In this document: positions 32,841-41,768 of the stretch, piece after piece
How positions within the stretch are numbered: the stretch's first letter is position 1
Layout: each line of letters starts with the position of its first letter
Source of the DNA: Parcubacteria group bacterium GW2011_GWA2_40_23
GTDB taxonomy: Bacteria; Patescibacteriota; Patescibacteriia; UBA11705; JABHMO01
DNA length: 44,890 nucleotides
Direction of reading: 5' to 3'
NCBI GenBank assembly: GCA_000996245.1
Contig: LBYP01000006.1
Coordinates: 1-44,890 of the forward strand
Translations under genes and position numbers: made by a program
Notes under the pieces: generated by a model
The model's database searches: none
What the model saw: the letters and a program-made list of their open reading frames with translations, nothing else
What the model was told of the DNA's origin: nothing

Positions 32841-33695
32841 ATGCAAAGACGATTCGAAGTGACAACCGATGTGCTGGCAGACGCTGCCGTCAAAGCAGCC
32901 TTACTACCAGATCCGCTGGGTCAAAGCTTCGAGGACCTCTGGAAGCAAGCCAATGAAACGCTGGCCATTCTCAGCCGGAGTCGCGTTGCCAGGAACTACT
33001 TGCTCCAAGAGATCGCGAACGGTCCGCTTCCTAATCTCGGAATACATCTAGGCTCTGTCCTACACGCACCGGAAAATCTCTTCCTGAGCTACGACTCGGA
33101 CAGAGAGCAAGGTTTCTACCTCCGTTGCATCAAGAACGGTGCTACCTTCGAAGGTCCTTTTACTGACTACTTCCTCGGCTCAGCGACTGCTTGGTTCAAA
33201 GCCATGCAGACACCAACAGGCGCCTTGCGTGCCATCTTCAAAATGTTCGGCCTGCCCAGCCTCACGGTAGACGACATCGACGTCGAAATGAAGAGAAACG
33301 GTCTGGCCACAGTCGTCATAATCTCGAAAAGTGGAGCAAGTCCCCACCTGCTGGAACCAGGAGCCACCCTTTCGAAGATGCTCCAGACTCTCCAGTTCGT
33401 ACCAGATGTTCAAGCGTTCAACTTCGATGAAGTACTCAAACAGCTGGACCAGCTCCAAGAGGGTAACAACCTCTTCGTACTCGAACTCCGCCCCGGTCAA
33501 GTCACCGAGACCATCGCTCTCTACGATGCCATGCCAGGCTGGATGAAAAGACGTCTCGTCATCCACTGCCAGCTCGATGTCTACATGTACGAAAACATCG
33601 GTTACCCCCGGGTACTGACTGCGCACCTCACCACTGCCACGCTTGTGCTATCGACGGAATTCCTGCTCCAGTTCCTGAACCACATCTGGGGTTAA
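32841..33695 (+). CDS. Orphan protein, 284 residues (GC-rich unit)
   Basis: Starts MQRRFEVTTDVLADAAVKAA with GAGAGG upstream. No family is recognised. Mostly alpha/beta and soluble, with segments such as DIDVEMKRNGLATVVIISKSG and NNLFVLELRPGQVTETIALYDAMPGW. The C-terminus is hydrophobic (TATLVLSTEFLLQFLNHIWG), perhaps an amphipathic helix. No signal peptide. Single gene with its own promoter, leader hairpin and terminator, and GC-rich codons, so it shares the plan of the other GC-rich units. Confidence 0.7.
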   Translation: MQRRFEVTTDVLADAAVKAALLPDPLGQSFEDLWKQANETLAILSRSRVARNYLLQEIANGPLPNLGIHLGSVLHAPENLFLSYDSDREQGFYLRCIKNGATFEGPFTDYFLGSATAWFKAMQTPTGALRAIFKMFGLPSLTVDDIDVEMKRNGLATVVIISKSGASPHLLEPGATLSKMLQTLQFVPDVQAFNFDEVLKQLDQLQEGNNLFVLELRPGQVTETIALYDAMPGWMKRRLVIHCQLDVYMYENIGYPRVLTAHLTTATLVLSTEFLLQFLNHIWG

Positions 33696-33703
33696 TCCCC
33701 AAC

Positions 33704-33740
33704 CCCTGGCCACACACACTGGTCAGGGAATTTTTTTATT
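33704..33740 (+). terminator. Terminator of the 284-residue orphan
   Basis: CCCTGGCCA pairs with TGGTCAGGG (one G-U) around CACACAC, followed by AATTTTTTTA. Confidence 0.9.
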
Positions 33741-33915
33741 GACACCCCAACCTAAAACCGCTACATTACTAGTACCTTCTACTACCCCTAGAACATCTGT
33801 TCTAAAGGGGCTGTTGTGTTTATTTCCTTAATTCTTATTCTTAATTCTTTACCTTAATTCTGCCTAACTATTCTAACTATTCGTAGATTAGTAGCAGATT
33901 AGTAATTAGTAATTT
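33741..33915. repeat. Spacer with TTCGTAGATTAGTAGC repeat
   Basis: Contains an AGAACATCTGTTCT palindrome (near 33789), TTAATTCTTA words, and the common CTATTCGTAGATTAG/CAGATTAGTAATTAG block ending just before uvrA. Confidence 0.6.
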
Positions 33916-36498
33916 ATGCAAAACAAAATCACCATCAAAAACGCGCGCGAACATAACCTCAAAAATGTTAATCTGGAAATTCCACGCAACAAAATGGTTG
34001 TGTTTACTGGCCTCTCAGGCTCAGGCAAATCGAGCTTAGCTTTTGATACTATTTTTGCTGAAGGCCAACGCCGCTATATCGAGAGTCTTTCGTCCTACGC
34101 TCGCCAATTTTTAGGTGGCATGCAAAAGCCCAATGTGGACGAAATTACTGGTCTTTCTCCAGCTATTTCTATTGATCAAAAAGCTCATTCTGCCAACCCA
34201 CGCTCAACCATAGCTACCATCACAGAAATATACGATTATTTGAGGGTTCTCTATGCTAAAATCGGCAAACCGCATTGCCCACTCTGCAACACTCACATGG
34301 AAAAAATGACTATTGATGAAATGGTCGATCACATTTTGAACAAAATATTTGCTCAACCAGAGTCAGCCAAAGATGTTATGGTTCTATCCCCGATTGTCCG
34401 CGGTCGCAAAGGCGAATATTATCAACTTTTGTACGACACCTACAACAATGGTTTTTTAGAAGCCCGCATCGACGGCAAAATGTATAGCCTTAAAGAACAA
34501 GTCATCATTAAAAAAACTACGAAGCACACGATAGAAATTGTCGTCGATAAAATCACTCTTCTTCACCCTATCAAAGAAAATGACAATAAAGGTTTTAAAC
34601 AACGACTCAGTGAAGCAGTCGAAAATGCAGTTGAACTCTCGGACGGACTTTGTACTGTTATTTATCCAGACAAATCAGAAAAGATCTTCAGCACCGAATA
34701 TTCTTGTACCAACGATGGTTATAGTTTCCCGGAAATTGAACCGCGGCTTTTTAGTTTTAACAGTCCATATGGTTATTGCGAATATTGTACTGGCCTTGGA
34801 ACAAAGGAACTTTTTAGCGAAGAGCTCTGCCCTGTTTGTCACGGAAAGAGATTAAACCAGAATGCTTTGAGTGTCCGCATCGCTAATAAAAATATCTGGG
34901 AAATCACAGAAATGAATATTGCCGAAGCTCAAATTTTTATTGATAAATTAAGAACCAAATTAAACAAAAAAGAAATAGAGATTTCTGAAATTATTTTGAA
35001 TGAGATTATCAATCGTTTACAGTTCATGCTTGATGTGGGACTTCATTATTTAACTTTGAATAGACGAGCCGGAACTTTGTCTGGTGGCGAAGCGCAACGT
35101 ATTCGTCTGGCTTCACAAGTTGGAACCAAACTTGTTGGTGCTTTATATGTTTTAGATGAGCCGACTATCGGTTTGCATCAACGTGATAATGAAAAACTTG
35201 TAAACACTTTGCGCAACCTCTGCAATATCGGCAATTCTATTATTATTGTTGAACATGACGAAAATACTATTTTGACGAGTGATTGGCTCGTCGACATTGG
35301 CCCTGGAGCTGGAACTCATGGCGGAGAGATTATTTATTCTGGACCGATTGATAATATTCTTAACACCAACAAATCATTACCAGCCATCGCTGATGATTGC
35401 TTGGTCATGGGCGACCCCAAAAAATCTTTGACTGGCAAATATTTAAGACGCGAAGAAAACATCAAATTACCAGATAAAAGACGCAAGGTTGATGCCAACA
35501 CCCCACGCATTATCATCAAAAAAGCTAATGAGCATAATATAAAAAATCTTGACATTGAATTACCACTACGACGTTTTGTTTGTTTGACGGGCGTTTCTGG
35601 CTCCGGCAAATCTACCTTGATGCACGATGTTCTTTATCGCGCTGTTATGGATGCCACACATCACAAACGACCTCGAGAGAAAAATTATCAAGAAGTCCAC
35701 GGCGCTGACAATATCGACAAGATTGTTAAGATTGACCAAAGCCCTATTGGCCGAACTCCACGCTCTAATCCAGCGACTTACACCAAAGCCTTTGATTACA
35801 TCAGAGAAATTTTTGCTTCAACTCAAGAAGCCAGAATTCACGGGTACAAGGTTGGTCGTTTTAGTTTTAATCGTCCTGGCGGCAGATGCGAACACTGCGA
35901 AGGCCATGGAACTTTAGAAATTGAAATGCACTTTTTACCCAGCGTGACAGTTGAGTGTGATGTCTGCAAAGGAAAAAGATTCAACAAGGAAACATTACAA
36001 ATTCACTATAAAGGCAAAAACATTTCTGACATTCTAGATATGACTATTGAAGACGCTGAAATATTTTTCAAAGACATTCCTTTCGTCAACGACAAATTAC
36101 GTGTTTTGAATGAAGTTGGCTTGAGTTACTTAACTCTCGGTCAATCAGCTAAAACATTATCTGGTGGCGAAGCTCAACGAATCAAACTTAGTCGAGAACT
36201 CGCCAAACGCAGTACAACCAAAACTTTATATCTTCTTGACGAACCAACCACCGGATTGCATTATGATGATGTCAAAAAACTACTTCATGTTTTACAACGC
36301 TTAGTCTCGCAGGGAAACACCATCATGGTTATTGAACATAATTTGGACGTGATCAAATCCGCAGACTGGATCATCGACATGGGACCAGAAGGTGGCAATG
36401 CCGGCGGGCAGATAGTGGCCGCGGGTACTCCGGAAGATATCGCCCGCCGGTCAACCACAAGTTGGACTGGTAAATACTTAAAGGATTATCTCAAATAG
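33916..36498 (+). CDS. uvrA: Excinuclease ABC subunit A, compact form
   Basis: 860 residues against about 940 in most bacteria. UvrA is the ABC-type damage sensor. Both ATPase halves are intact: Walker [10 protein letters not shown] (about 32) and GVSGSGKST, two [10 protein letters not shown] signatures, and two LDEPT boxes. The shortfall lies in one place: between the first CxxC ([11 protein letters not shown]) and the second ([10 protein letters not shown]) of the first zinc module there are about 15 residues, where most UvrA have over 100. The C-terminal zinc module ([17 protein letters not shown]) is complete. Starts directly after a repeat, without SD. Confidence 0.96.
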   Translation: MQNKITIKNAREHNLKNVNLEIPRNKMVVFTGLSGSGKSSLAFDTIFAEGQRRYIESLSSYARQFLGGMQKPNVDEITGLSPAISIDQKAHSANPRSTIATITEIYDYLRVLYAKIGKPHCPLCNTHMEKMTIDEMVDHILNKIFAQPESAKDVMVLSPIVRGRKGEYYQLLYDTYNNGFLEARIDGKMYSLKEQVIIKKTTKHTIEIVVDKITLLHPIKENDNKGFKQRLSEAVENAVELSDGLCTVIYPDKSEKIFSTEYSCTNDGYSFPEIEPRLFSFNSPYGYCEYCTGLGTKELFSEELCPVCHGKRLNQNALSVRIANKNIWEITEMNIAEAQIFIDKLRTKLNKKEIEISEIILNEIINRLQFMLDVGLHYLTLNRRAGTLSGGEAQRIRLASQVGTKLVGALYVLDEPTIGLHQRDNEKLVNTLRNLCNIGNSIIIVEHDENTILTSDWLVDIGPGAGTHGGEIIYSGPIDNILNTNKSLPAIADDCLVMGDPKKSLTGKYLRREENIKLPDKRRKVDANTPRIIIKKANEHNIKNLDIELPLRRFVCLTGVSGSGKSTLMHDVLYRAVMDATHHKRPREKNYQEVHGADNIDKIVKIDQSPIGRTPRSNPATYTKAFDYIREIFASTQEARIHGYKVGRFSFNRPGGRCEHCEGHGTLEIEMHFLPSVTVECDVCKGKRFNKETLQIHYKGKNISDILDMTIEDAEIFFKDIPFVNDKLRVLNEVGLSYLTLGQSAKTLSGGEAQRIKLSRELAKRSTTKTLYLLDEPTTGLHYDDVKKLLHVLQRLVSQGNTIMVIEHNLDVIKSADWIIDMGPEGGNAGGQIVAAGTPEDIARRSTTSWTGKYLKDYLK

Positions 36499-36510
36499 AC
36501 TTTTACTAAA

Positions 36511-36645
36511 AGCGTTGGATAACACGGGTCTGGGTCGACTTCGCCGTCGCGCGAACCACGAATTTGCCAAGCACCACGCGAATTGGAGACCCAGCCACTT
36601 TTTGCTTACTTTTTGGTGGTCAAAAAGTAAGGAGGGAAAAAATAA
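36511..36645 (+). repeat. GGGTCTGGGTCGACT element, copy 1
   Basis: Starts AGCGTTGGATAACACGGGTC and continues through TGGGTCGACTTCGCC, a variable centre, GAATTGGAGACCCAGCC, and a CTTACTTTTTGG/CCAAAAAGTAAG-type hairpin (36605-36631). It then runs into AGGAGGGAAAA. The outer parts are imperfectly inverted. Related copies: 37081 (short) and 44294-44427 (minus). Confidence 0.85.
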
Positions 36646-36705
36646 TTTATTCAACAATTCATAGGGAATCCCGTTAGCGTGGTTCCCGATATTTTTTCCA
36701 ACCAC

Positions 36706-36734
36706 TTGACAACAACAACCAAACAACCTATACT
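36706..36734 (+). promoter_or_regulatory. Promoter of the 79-residue gene
   Basis: TTGACA, 17 nt, TATACT. Confidence 0.8.
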
Positions 36735-36773
36735 CTCCTTTCCTGTATTTCCTAAACCAATCGAGGTATACTC

Positions 36774-37013
36774 TTGAAAGAAGAAACTTGGAGCAAGCTG
36801 ATTCAACTTTCCCTCGCGCTCTTTGCCGCCCTCTTGTTCACCTACGGAATCTACGATCTAATGACGAACCAGTCCGGCCTGCTATATCACAACCTCTTCC
36901 TCCCGTTCTTTCTTATCGGAGCCATCTTCATCGTCCGTAAGTTGGACAAACAACTCGCCGAGATGGAGGCGGAACAGGCGGACACGCCGTACAGAAGCCT
37001 TTTTCACGGTTGA
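36774..37013 (+). CDS. Small two-helix membrane protein (GC-rich unit)
   Basis: 79 residues from a TTG start that has GAGGT seven bases upstream; no ATG fits better. Helices lie at about 8-29 and 38-55, with a charged acidic tail (VRKLDKQLAEMEAEQ). No family is recognised. The complete unit (promoter, SD, gene, terminator) lies between two direct copies of AGCGTTGGATAAC-CGGGTC (36511 and 37081). Confidence 0.65.
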   Translation: MKEETWSKLIQLSLALFAALLFTYGIYDLMTNQSGLLYHNLFLPFFLIGAIFIVRKLDKQLAEMEAEQADTPYRSLFHG

Positions 37014-37021
37014 AAGGAACC

Positions 37022-37056
37022 GACTCTAGCAAGCCAAGCTGCTAGAGTCCTTTTTT
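37022..37056 (+). terminator. Terminator of the 79-residue gene
   Basis: GACTCTAGCA pairs perfectly with TGCTAGAGTC around AGCCAAGC, then CTTTTTT. Confidence 0.92.
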
Positions 37057-37080
37057 ATTTAATTTTAGTTCTTTTATTGT

Positions 37081-37110
37081 AGCGTTGGATAACTCGGGTC
37101 TGGGTCGACT
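37081..37110 (+). repeat. GGGTCTGGGTCGACT element, short copy
   Basis: 30 nt identical to 36511-36540 at 29 positions, same orientation, 570 nt downstream. Confidence 0.85.
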
Positions 37111-37240
37111 CAGCTATTGACCAGGTTAGCCGAAAGCACCCTGCTTTCGACATCAGGGGAATCCGGAGGGAGGAGTGACCACCACTCCACGTTTTGAGGG
37201 GTTCAGCACCGTGTTGCTGGACCTCTCATTTTTTTTCTAA
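37111..37240 (+). other. GC-rich unit without a credible gene
   Basis: It contains the control parts of a GC-rich unit but hardly any coding space. There is a hairpin CGAAAGCA-CCC-TGCTTTCG, a strong SD (GGAGGGAGGAG) and a terminator (37196-37236, GAGGGGTTCAGCA against TGCTGGACCTCTC, then eight T). The only frame after the SD starts at GTG 37175 and gives 21 codons that run through the terminator, so it is probably not a real gene. It may be a deleted unit or a small RNA. Confidence 0.45.
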
Positions 37241-37313
37241 GAATAGAGAAAAAACGATTTTGTTGTTAAGTATCAACAAATTCTGTATAATAGTATTACT
37301 TAACTAAATTTAT

Positions 37314-38081
37314 ATGCCATTGGATAAAGAATTACAAAAAATTGGGCTTTCGGACAAGGAATCGAAAGTTTACTTGGCTGCCCTAGAGTTGGGGCAAGCC
37401 TCGGTCCAGAACATTGCTCGTAAGGCTGATGTTAATCGTGCCACCACGTATTCGATTTTAGAGGCACTAATTAAAAAAGGTCTTTGCAGTACCACGGAAA
37501 AAGAGAAGAAGGTTTTGTATTTTACCAGCCCACCAGAATCATTGTTGTCCATTTTCGAGCTCAAGCGCAAACAAATGGAAACCGAGGAAGATGCTTTTAA
37601 AAATCTTTTGCCAGATTTAAATTCTATTTTTAATAAACAAGCCGATAAACCAACGGTTCGTTTTTTTAATGGTCGACAAGGTCTCTTGAATAGTATTGCC
37701 GAATTTTATCGTGAAAAGTCTGAACCAAACGAACCGGTACGTATGCTTTATAGTAAGGACTTAATTGAAAAAGTAATTGATGAACGAGAGCGTGCCAAGT
37801 TTCGCAAAATTCGCATGACCCGCGAAATTAAATCAAAAGTCATTTATAATTATGAAAATGGAGTTTTAAAAACTAATGTCGATGGACAAAGACGGAAAGT
37901 CAACCTTCAAGAATATCCAATCGCTTGTGACATTGAAATTTTGGGTGATGCTATTTTATTTGTTCCCTTAACAGATAAGCTCCATGCTGTTTTAATTAAA
38001 GATCGACAAATTGCGGAAACGATCAAGGTCTTGTATAACCTGGCATGGCTCGGAGCAGAGATTAAGGAAGAAAAAGAATAA
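37314..38081 (+). CDS. TrmB-family transcriptional regulator
   Basis: 255 residues. The N-terminal winged HTH matches the family (LSDKESKVYLAALELGQASVQNIARKADVNRATTYSILEALIKKGL). A coiled linker (SIFELKRKQMETEEDAFKNLL) follows, then an effector-like domain (about 110-250: TVRFFNGRQGLLNSIAEFYREK, ending AILFVPLTDKLHAVLIKDRQIAET). TrmB regulators often sense sugars; the ligand here is unknown. Single gene after a TATAAT, without SD. The gene at 27106 is a decayed relative. Confidence 0.87.
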   Translation: MPLDKELQKIGLSDKESKVYLAALELGQASVQNIARKADVNRATTYSILEALIKKGLCSTTEKEKKVLYFTSPPESLLSIFELKRKQMETEEDAFKNLLPDLNSIFNKQADKPTVRFFNGRQGLLNSIAEFYREKSEPNEPVRMLYSKDLIEKVIDERERAKFRKIRMTREIKSKVIYNYENGVLKTNVDGQRRKVNLQEYPIACDIEILGDAILFVPLTDKLHAVLIKDRQIAETIKVLYNLAWLGAEIKEEKE

Positions 38082-38084
38082 TAG

Positions 38085-38226
38085 TTACGAATAACTGCAT
38101 AAAAAGGATGTTACGAATTACTGCTTAACAATTAGATGTTAATAATAATTTGTAACTTCCAATTAGAATGTTTTATTCGTAACAAATAATTCGTAACATC
38201 ATAATAAAAGTACTATTCGTAAAAAG
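38085..38226. repeat. Nested inverted TTACGAAT repeat
   Basis: GATGTTACGAATT (38107-38119) pairs perfectly with AATTCGTAACATC (38190-38202). Outside it AGTTACGAATA pairs with the final ACTATTCGTAA. Two stems can therefore form one inside the other. Confidence 0.8.
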
Positions 38227-38227
38227 T

Positions 38228-38749
38228 ATGAAGGGTTTTAAAAACATAATTATTTATATTCTGATAGTCATAGTTTTATCGTTAGCGATCTTCGTGTTAT
38301 TTCAGTATTATGCTGGAGTCGAGACTGTCGATAGGGCAGTTGTAAAAGATGAACCAGAAATAGTGAAGGTTATGATTTATTATTCTAACTCGGTTAAGAA
38401 TCCAGCCATGTTAGATTGTTCCCTGGTTTTTTCTGTTGAACGTGTCGTTACAAGCCGAGAAAAAATATATGAGGCAACAATCAATCAGCTTCTTTTGGAA
38501 CCGACTAAAGAAGAAATAACTCTTGGGTATAAAAATTTGATTCCAGTTGGAACAAAATTAAACTTTGTAAAATTTGATAATGGAATTTTGCAGGCCGACT
38601 TTAACGAAAGTCTTGACCGAGGCGTGGGTGGCTCATGTTTAGTCTCTGCTATCCGATCTCAGATCGAAAGGACAATGCAACAATGGCCTGAAGTTAAGAG
38701 TGTTGTGGTTTCGATAAAAGGGGAGAGTGAAATTATTTTACAACCATAA
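38228..38749 (+). CDS. GerMN-domain membrane-anchored protein
   Basis: 173 residues: an N-terminal membrane helix (about 6-28) and a GerMN domain (about 45-170) with the typical VKVMIYYSN start, ATINQLLLEPTKEE, LIPVGTKLNFVKFDNGILQADFNESL and SAIRSQIERTMQQWPEVKSVVVSI. The domain occurs in cell-wall and spore-germination proteins; here it is outside the membrane with unknown partner. Ends one base before rlmN, so the two are coupled. Confidence 0.85.
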   Translation: MKGFKNIIIYILIVIVLSLAIFVLFQYYAGVETVDRAVVKDEPEIVKVMIYYSNSVKNPAMLDCSLVFSVERVVTSREKIYEATINQLLLEPTKEEITLGYKNLIPVGTKLNFVKFDNGILQADFNESLDRGVGGSCLVSAIRSQIERTMQQWPEVKSVVVSIKGESEIILQP

Positions 38750-38750
38750 T

Positions 38751-39749
38751 ATGGATTTTAAAAAGATAGATAAAATTTTAGAAACAGCACCAAGCTTTAG
38801 ACGAGCTCAAGTGAAGCGTTTTATTTTTAAAAATTTAATTGAGGATTGGGAAGAAGCGACTTCATTATCTAAGGATCTTCGAGCTCTAATGTCTTCAAAG
38901 TTTAGTTTAAATATTGAACATCAGAGATCAGAAAGTAAAGAAAACAATACGACTAAAGAATTAATAACGCTTGAAGATGGTTTTCAGATTGAAACTGTTT
39001 TGATGCGGCATGAAGATGGCCGCAATACTGTTTGTGTTTCTTCTCAGGTTGGCTGTGCCTTGGGTTGTGATTTTTGTGCCACGGGAAAGCTTGGCTTCTT
39101 CCGCAACTTAACAGCCAACGAAATTGTCATGCAAGTCTTGTTATTCAACCGATTGCTCAAAAAAGAAGGCAAGCAAGTCACTAATGTTGTTTATATGGGC
39201 ATGGGTGAGCCGATGCTTAACTATGAGAATGTTATTAATAGTATTCACTTCATGAACAATAAAGATGTCTTTGGTTTGGGTGCACGTAAATTTTCTATTT
39301 CGACTGCTGGGGTGGTTGAAGGTATTAAAAAGCTGATTAAGGAGCCAATGGAAATTAATTTGGCTGTCTCTATTCATGCGCCAAATGATAAACTTCGAAC
39401 AGCATTAATGCCAATTAACAAAAAATGGAATCTAAAACAATTATTTACAGCCATTGATGAGTACATTGCCAAAACCAATCGGCGCGTGATGCTAGAATAT
39501 ACGTTGATTAAAAATGTTAATGATTCACTTATAGAAGCTGCTCAGTTAAAAGAACTAGCTAGAAATAAATTGTGTTTTATAAATTTAATTACTTATAATA
39601 AAACTAAGTTTTACGCACCGCCTTCGTCGGCTGTGGTAAAACGATTCGCAGATTATTTAGAGAAGCACCGAGTCGCTTTTACTTTTAGACAACGCTTTGG
39701 TCATGATATTGCCGCGGCGTGTGGGCAGTTGGCCAGGAAGAAGAAATAA
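38751..39749 (+). CDS. rlmN: rRNA/tRNA adenine C2-methyltransferase RlmN
   Basis: 332 residues from the ATG right after the GerMN stop; an upstream TTG is inside that gene. RlmN is a radical-SAM enzyme that methylates A2503 of 23S rRNA and A37 of some tRNAs. The CALGCDFCATG cluster motif (CxxxCxxC), YMGMGEPMLN, STAGVV, and the C-terminal catalytic Cys in AAACGQL are visible. AT-rich. Confidence 0.94.
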   Translation: MDFKKIDKILETAPSFRRAQVKRFIFKNLIEDWEEATSLSKDLRALMSSKFSLNIEHQRSESKENNTTKELITLEDGFQIETVLMRHEDGRNTVCVSSQVGCALGCDFCATGKLGFFRNLTANEIVMQVLLFNRLLKKEGKQVTNVVYMGMGEPMLNYENVINSIHFMNNKDVFGLGARKFSISTAGVVEGIKKLIKEPMEINLAVSIHAPNDKLRTALMPINKKWNLKQLFTAIDEYIAKTNRRVMLEYTLIKNVNDSLIEAAQLKELARNKLCFINLITYNKTKFYAPPSSAVVKRFADYLEKHRVAFTFRQRFGHDIAAACGQLARKKK

Positions 39750-39788
39750 AAAATGTCGTACTTCGGTAAGCTCAGTATGACATTTTTT
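39748..39788. terminator. Terminator between rlmN and superoxide dismutase
   Basis: AAATGTCGTACT pairs with AGTATGACATTT (one mismatch) around TCGGTAAGCTC, with T-runs for both strands. The inner TCGGTAAGCTCAGT resembles the dispersed CTGAGC-type hairpin core. Confidence 0.8.
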
Positions 39789-39813
39789 TATTTGTGTTCT
39801 TACGATTTGTTAG

Positions 39814-40392
39814 TTAGAAGAATTTTAGTACGTTCCACCAATTTTCGATGTGTTCGGCACGACGATTTTGATATTTAAGATAGTAAGCATGTTCCCAAAC
39901 ATCAAGATTAAATATCGGTGTATCGCCGAGCGTGTAAGGCGAGTCTTGATTGGGAAGTGAATACATCTTTAGTTTTCCTTCTGGGGTTCTGACTAGCCAA
40001 GCCCAACCACTGCCAAATTGTTTGAGGGCAAGGTCGGAAAACAGTTTTTTGAACTCATCAAGAGAGCTAAAGGTTCTAATTATTTCACGCGCGAGATCTG
40101 TATTTTCTTCTTTTTGTGGAGCTAAACTTTCCCAATAAATTTTGTGATTGATGTAACCGCCGCCGTGATTTTTGATTGCTGTTTTTGTGGCCTCAGGAAC
40201 GTTTAATGAGTTTAGGTTCCTGAAGATTTCAACCAATTCCATTTGTTGGATTTCTGGAAAGTCAGTCAAAGCTTTATTAAAGTTGTCAGTGTAGGTCTGA
40301 TGATGCTTAGAGTAATGGATCTCCATTGTTTCTTTGTCGATAAACGGTTCGAGCGCATCGTAGCCATAGTTTAATTTTGGTAGAGTAAACAT
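39814..40392 (-). CDS. Superoxide dismutase (Fe/Mn)
   Basis: 192 residues, normal length. It converts superoxide to oxygen and peroxide. The four metal ligands are in place: His26 (EIHYSKHHQTY), His in GGYINHKIYW, and Asp and His in LDVWEHAYYLKYQNRR. Whether iron or manganese is used cannot be read safely. No signal peptide, so cytoplasmic. Single gene, convergent with rlmN, without SD. Confidence 0.95.
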   Translation of the reverse strand: MFTLPKLNYGYDALEPFIDKETMEIHYSKHHQTYTDNFNKALTDFPEIQQMELVEIFRNLNSLNVPEATKTAIKNHGGGYINHKIYWESLAPQKEENTDLAREIIRTFSSLDEFKKLFSDLALKQFGSGWAWLVRTPEGKLKMYSLPNQDSPYTLGDTPIFNLDVWEHAYYLKYQNRRAEHIENWWNVLKFF

Positions 40393-40507
40393 AATTTTGC
40401 TGTTAGTTACTTATATCTTTATTATCTCATATCAAGACGTGCAATGCTAGATACATGGTAATTTTAGTCAAAATGTGTTAAGTTAATAACAATAAATCAA
40501 TACCATT

Positions 40508-41767
40508 ATGGCAAGAGTCACAATCGAAAAACTAGTCTATGGCGGTCAAGCTTTAGCTCGAAACGAGAATAAGGTCATTTTTGTTTGGGGAGCTTTACCA
40601 GGAGAAGAAGTTGAAGTAGAAATAACCAATCAGAAAAAGAATTTTGCCGAGGGAGTCGTCACTAAGATCTACAAAGCCTCACCAGATCGTCTCGAACCGA
40701 TTGAAGGTCATTATGCTTCGTGCAGTCCTTGGCAAATTATGAAACCTAAGACAGAGGATTATTGGAAAAAAGAGATGACTCTTGAGATGTACAGGAAACT
40801 CGGATTTTTGCCAGAGGATTTAGAAATAGATTTAATTTCAGATCAAAATAAATTTGAACATTACAGAAATAAGATAGAATATAATTTTTGTTTAAATGCT
40901 GATAATGAAATTAGTTATGCATTTTTTGAACGTAATACTAATGACCTGATTGCCATCTCTGATTGTTGCTTGGCGAGTAAAGCGATTGGAATAGCCTCAG
41001 CAAAAGTTTTAACATGGCTAAGACAATCAGGATTGAGTATCGAAATTTTAGCGAAAATTATTTTCCGCAGTAATGAAGTGGGCGAAGTTATGGCTGATCT
41101 TTTTATCAACCAAAAAAAGGAATTGATTAGCACACCAGCTTGGGATGAAAATTTGGTTAGTTTCCAAATATATTTAACAGAAGATAGGGGCGGAGAACGA
41201 ATATTTTCACAAGGCAAGAAGACGCTAGTGGAAAATTTTAATGATTTTACTTTTCGTTTTGATGGTTTAAGTTTTTTTCAAGTTAATTGGCCTATTTTTA
41301 CAAAAGTACTTGAGGATATTCAAGCGGTCGTTGATGATGAATCTCTTGTCGTAGATTATTATTCTGGGGTTGGGGCAATCGGGTTGTCGCTAGCTCATCG
41401 AGTTCAAAAAGTAACGTTGGTTGAATCAGACGATAATGCTATTAACTTAGCGAGACAAAATATTCAAGATAATAAAATAACCAATTGTAATATTCTGAAG
41501 GGCGATTCGAGCGAATTACTCGATTCGATCACAAAAAGTCGCACAGTTATTTTTGATCCACCACGCGCAGGGTTAGATGCACGGGTTATCGATCGCATTC
41601 TTTATCAAAAACCAAAGCAAATTATTTATCTTTCTTGCGACCCGGCTACTCAAGCTCGCGACTGTGCCAAGTTAAAGAATGATTATATTGTTAAAATGAT
41701 TCGACTTTATAATTTTTTCCCAAGAACACCACATGTAGAAGCTCTGTGGGTATTAGAACGAAAGTAA
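40508..41767 (+). CDS. RNA (uracil-5-)-methyltransferase, RlmD/TrmA type
   Basis: 419 residues. An N-terminal TRAM domain (VTIEKLVYGGQALARNENKVIFVWGALPGEEVEVEI) is followed by the SAM-binding core (VVDYYSGVGAIGLSLA, VESDDNAINLARQNI, VIFDPPRAGLD) and the catalytic YLSCDPATQARD. It methylates uracil in rRNA or tRNA. The CxxxxxCxxC iron-sulfur motif of RlmD is not complete: one Cys follows YAS, and the others are missing. Which RNA position is modified cannot be told. Starts a three-gene set with truB and the MazG-like gene. Confidence 0.88.
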   Translation: MARVTIEKLVYGGQALARNENKVIFVWGALPGEEVEVEITNQKKNFAEGVVTKIYKASPDRLEPIEGHYASCSPWQIMKPKTEDYWKKEMTLEMYRKLGFLPEDLEIDLISDQNKFEHYRNKIEYNFCLNADNEISYAFFERNTNDLIAISDCCLASKAIGIASAKVLTWLRQSGLSIEILAKIIFRSNEVGEVMADLFINQKKELISTPAWDENLVSFQIYLTEDRGGERIFSQGKKTLVENFNDFTFRFDGLSFFQVNWPIFTKVLEDIQAVVDDESLVVDYYSGVGAIGLSLAHRVQKVTLVESDDNAINLARQNIQDNKITNCNILKGDSSELLDSITKSRTVIFDPPRAGLDARVIDRILYQKPKQIIYLSCDPATQARDCAKLKNDYIVKMIRLYNFFPRTPHVEALWVLERK

Positions 41768-41768
41768 T

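Noticed and set aside
196-33695. GC-rich genes as assembly contamination
   Set aside because: They are many, short, and interleaved with AT-rich genes and repeat families shared across the window. A chimeric assembly would more likely give one or two long blocks. Read coverage would still be worth checking.
36478-36726. Minus-strand 82-codon frame after uvrA
   Set aside because: It reads the GGGTCTGGGTCGACT element; the frame at 44262-44618 is produced by the other copy of the same element.
36511-37110. Integron cassette with attC sites
   Set aside because: The repeats contain GTTGGAT, which fits GTTRRRY, and the gene-plus-repeat layout is suggestive. But no matching RYYYAAC lies at the right place upstream of it, the palindromic part is on the wrong side, and no integrase gene is in the window.
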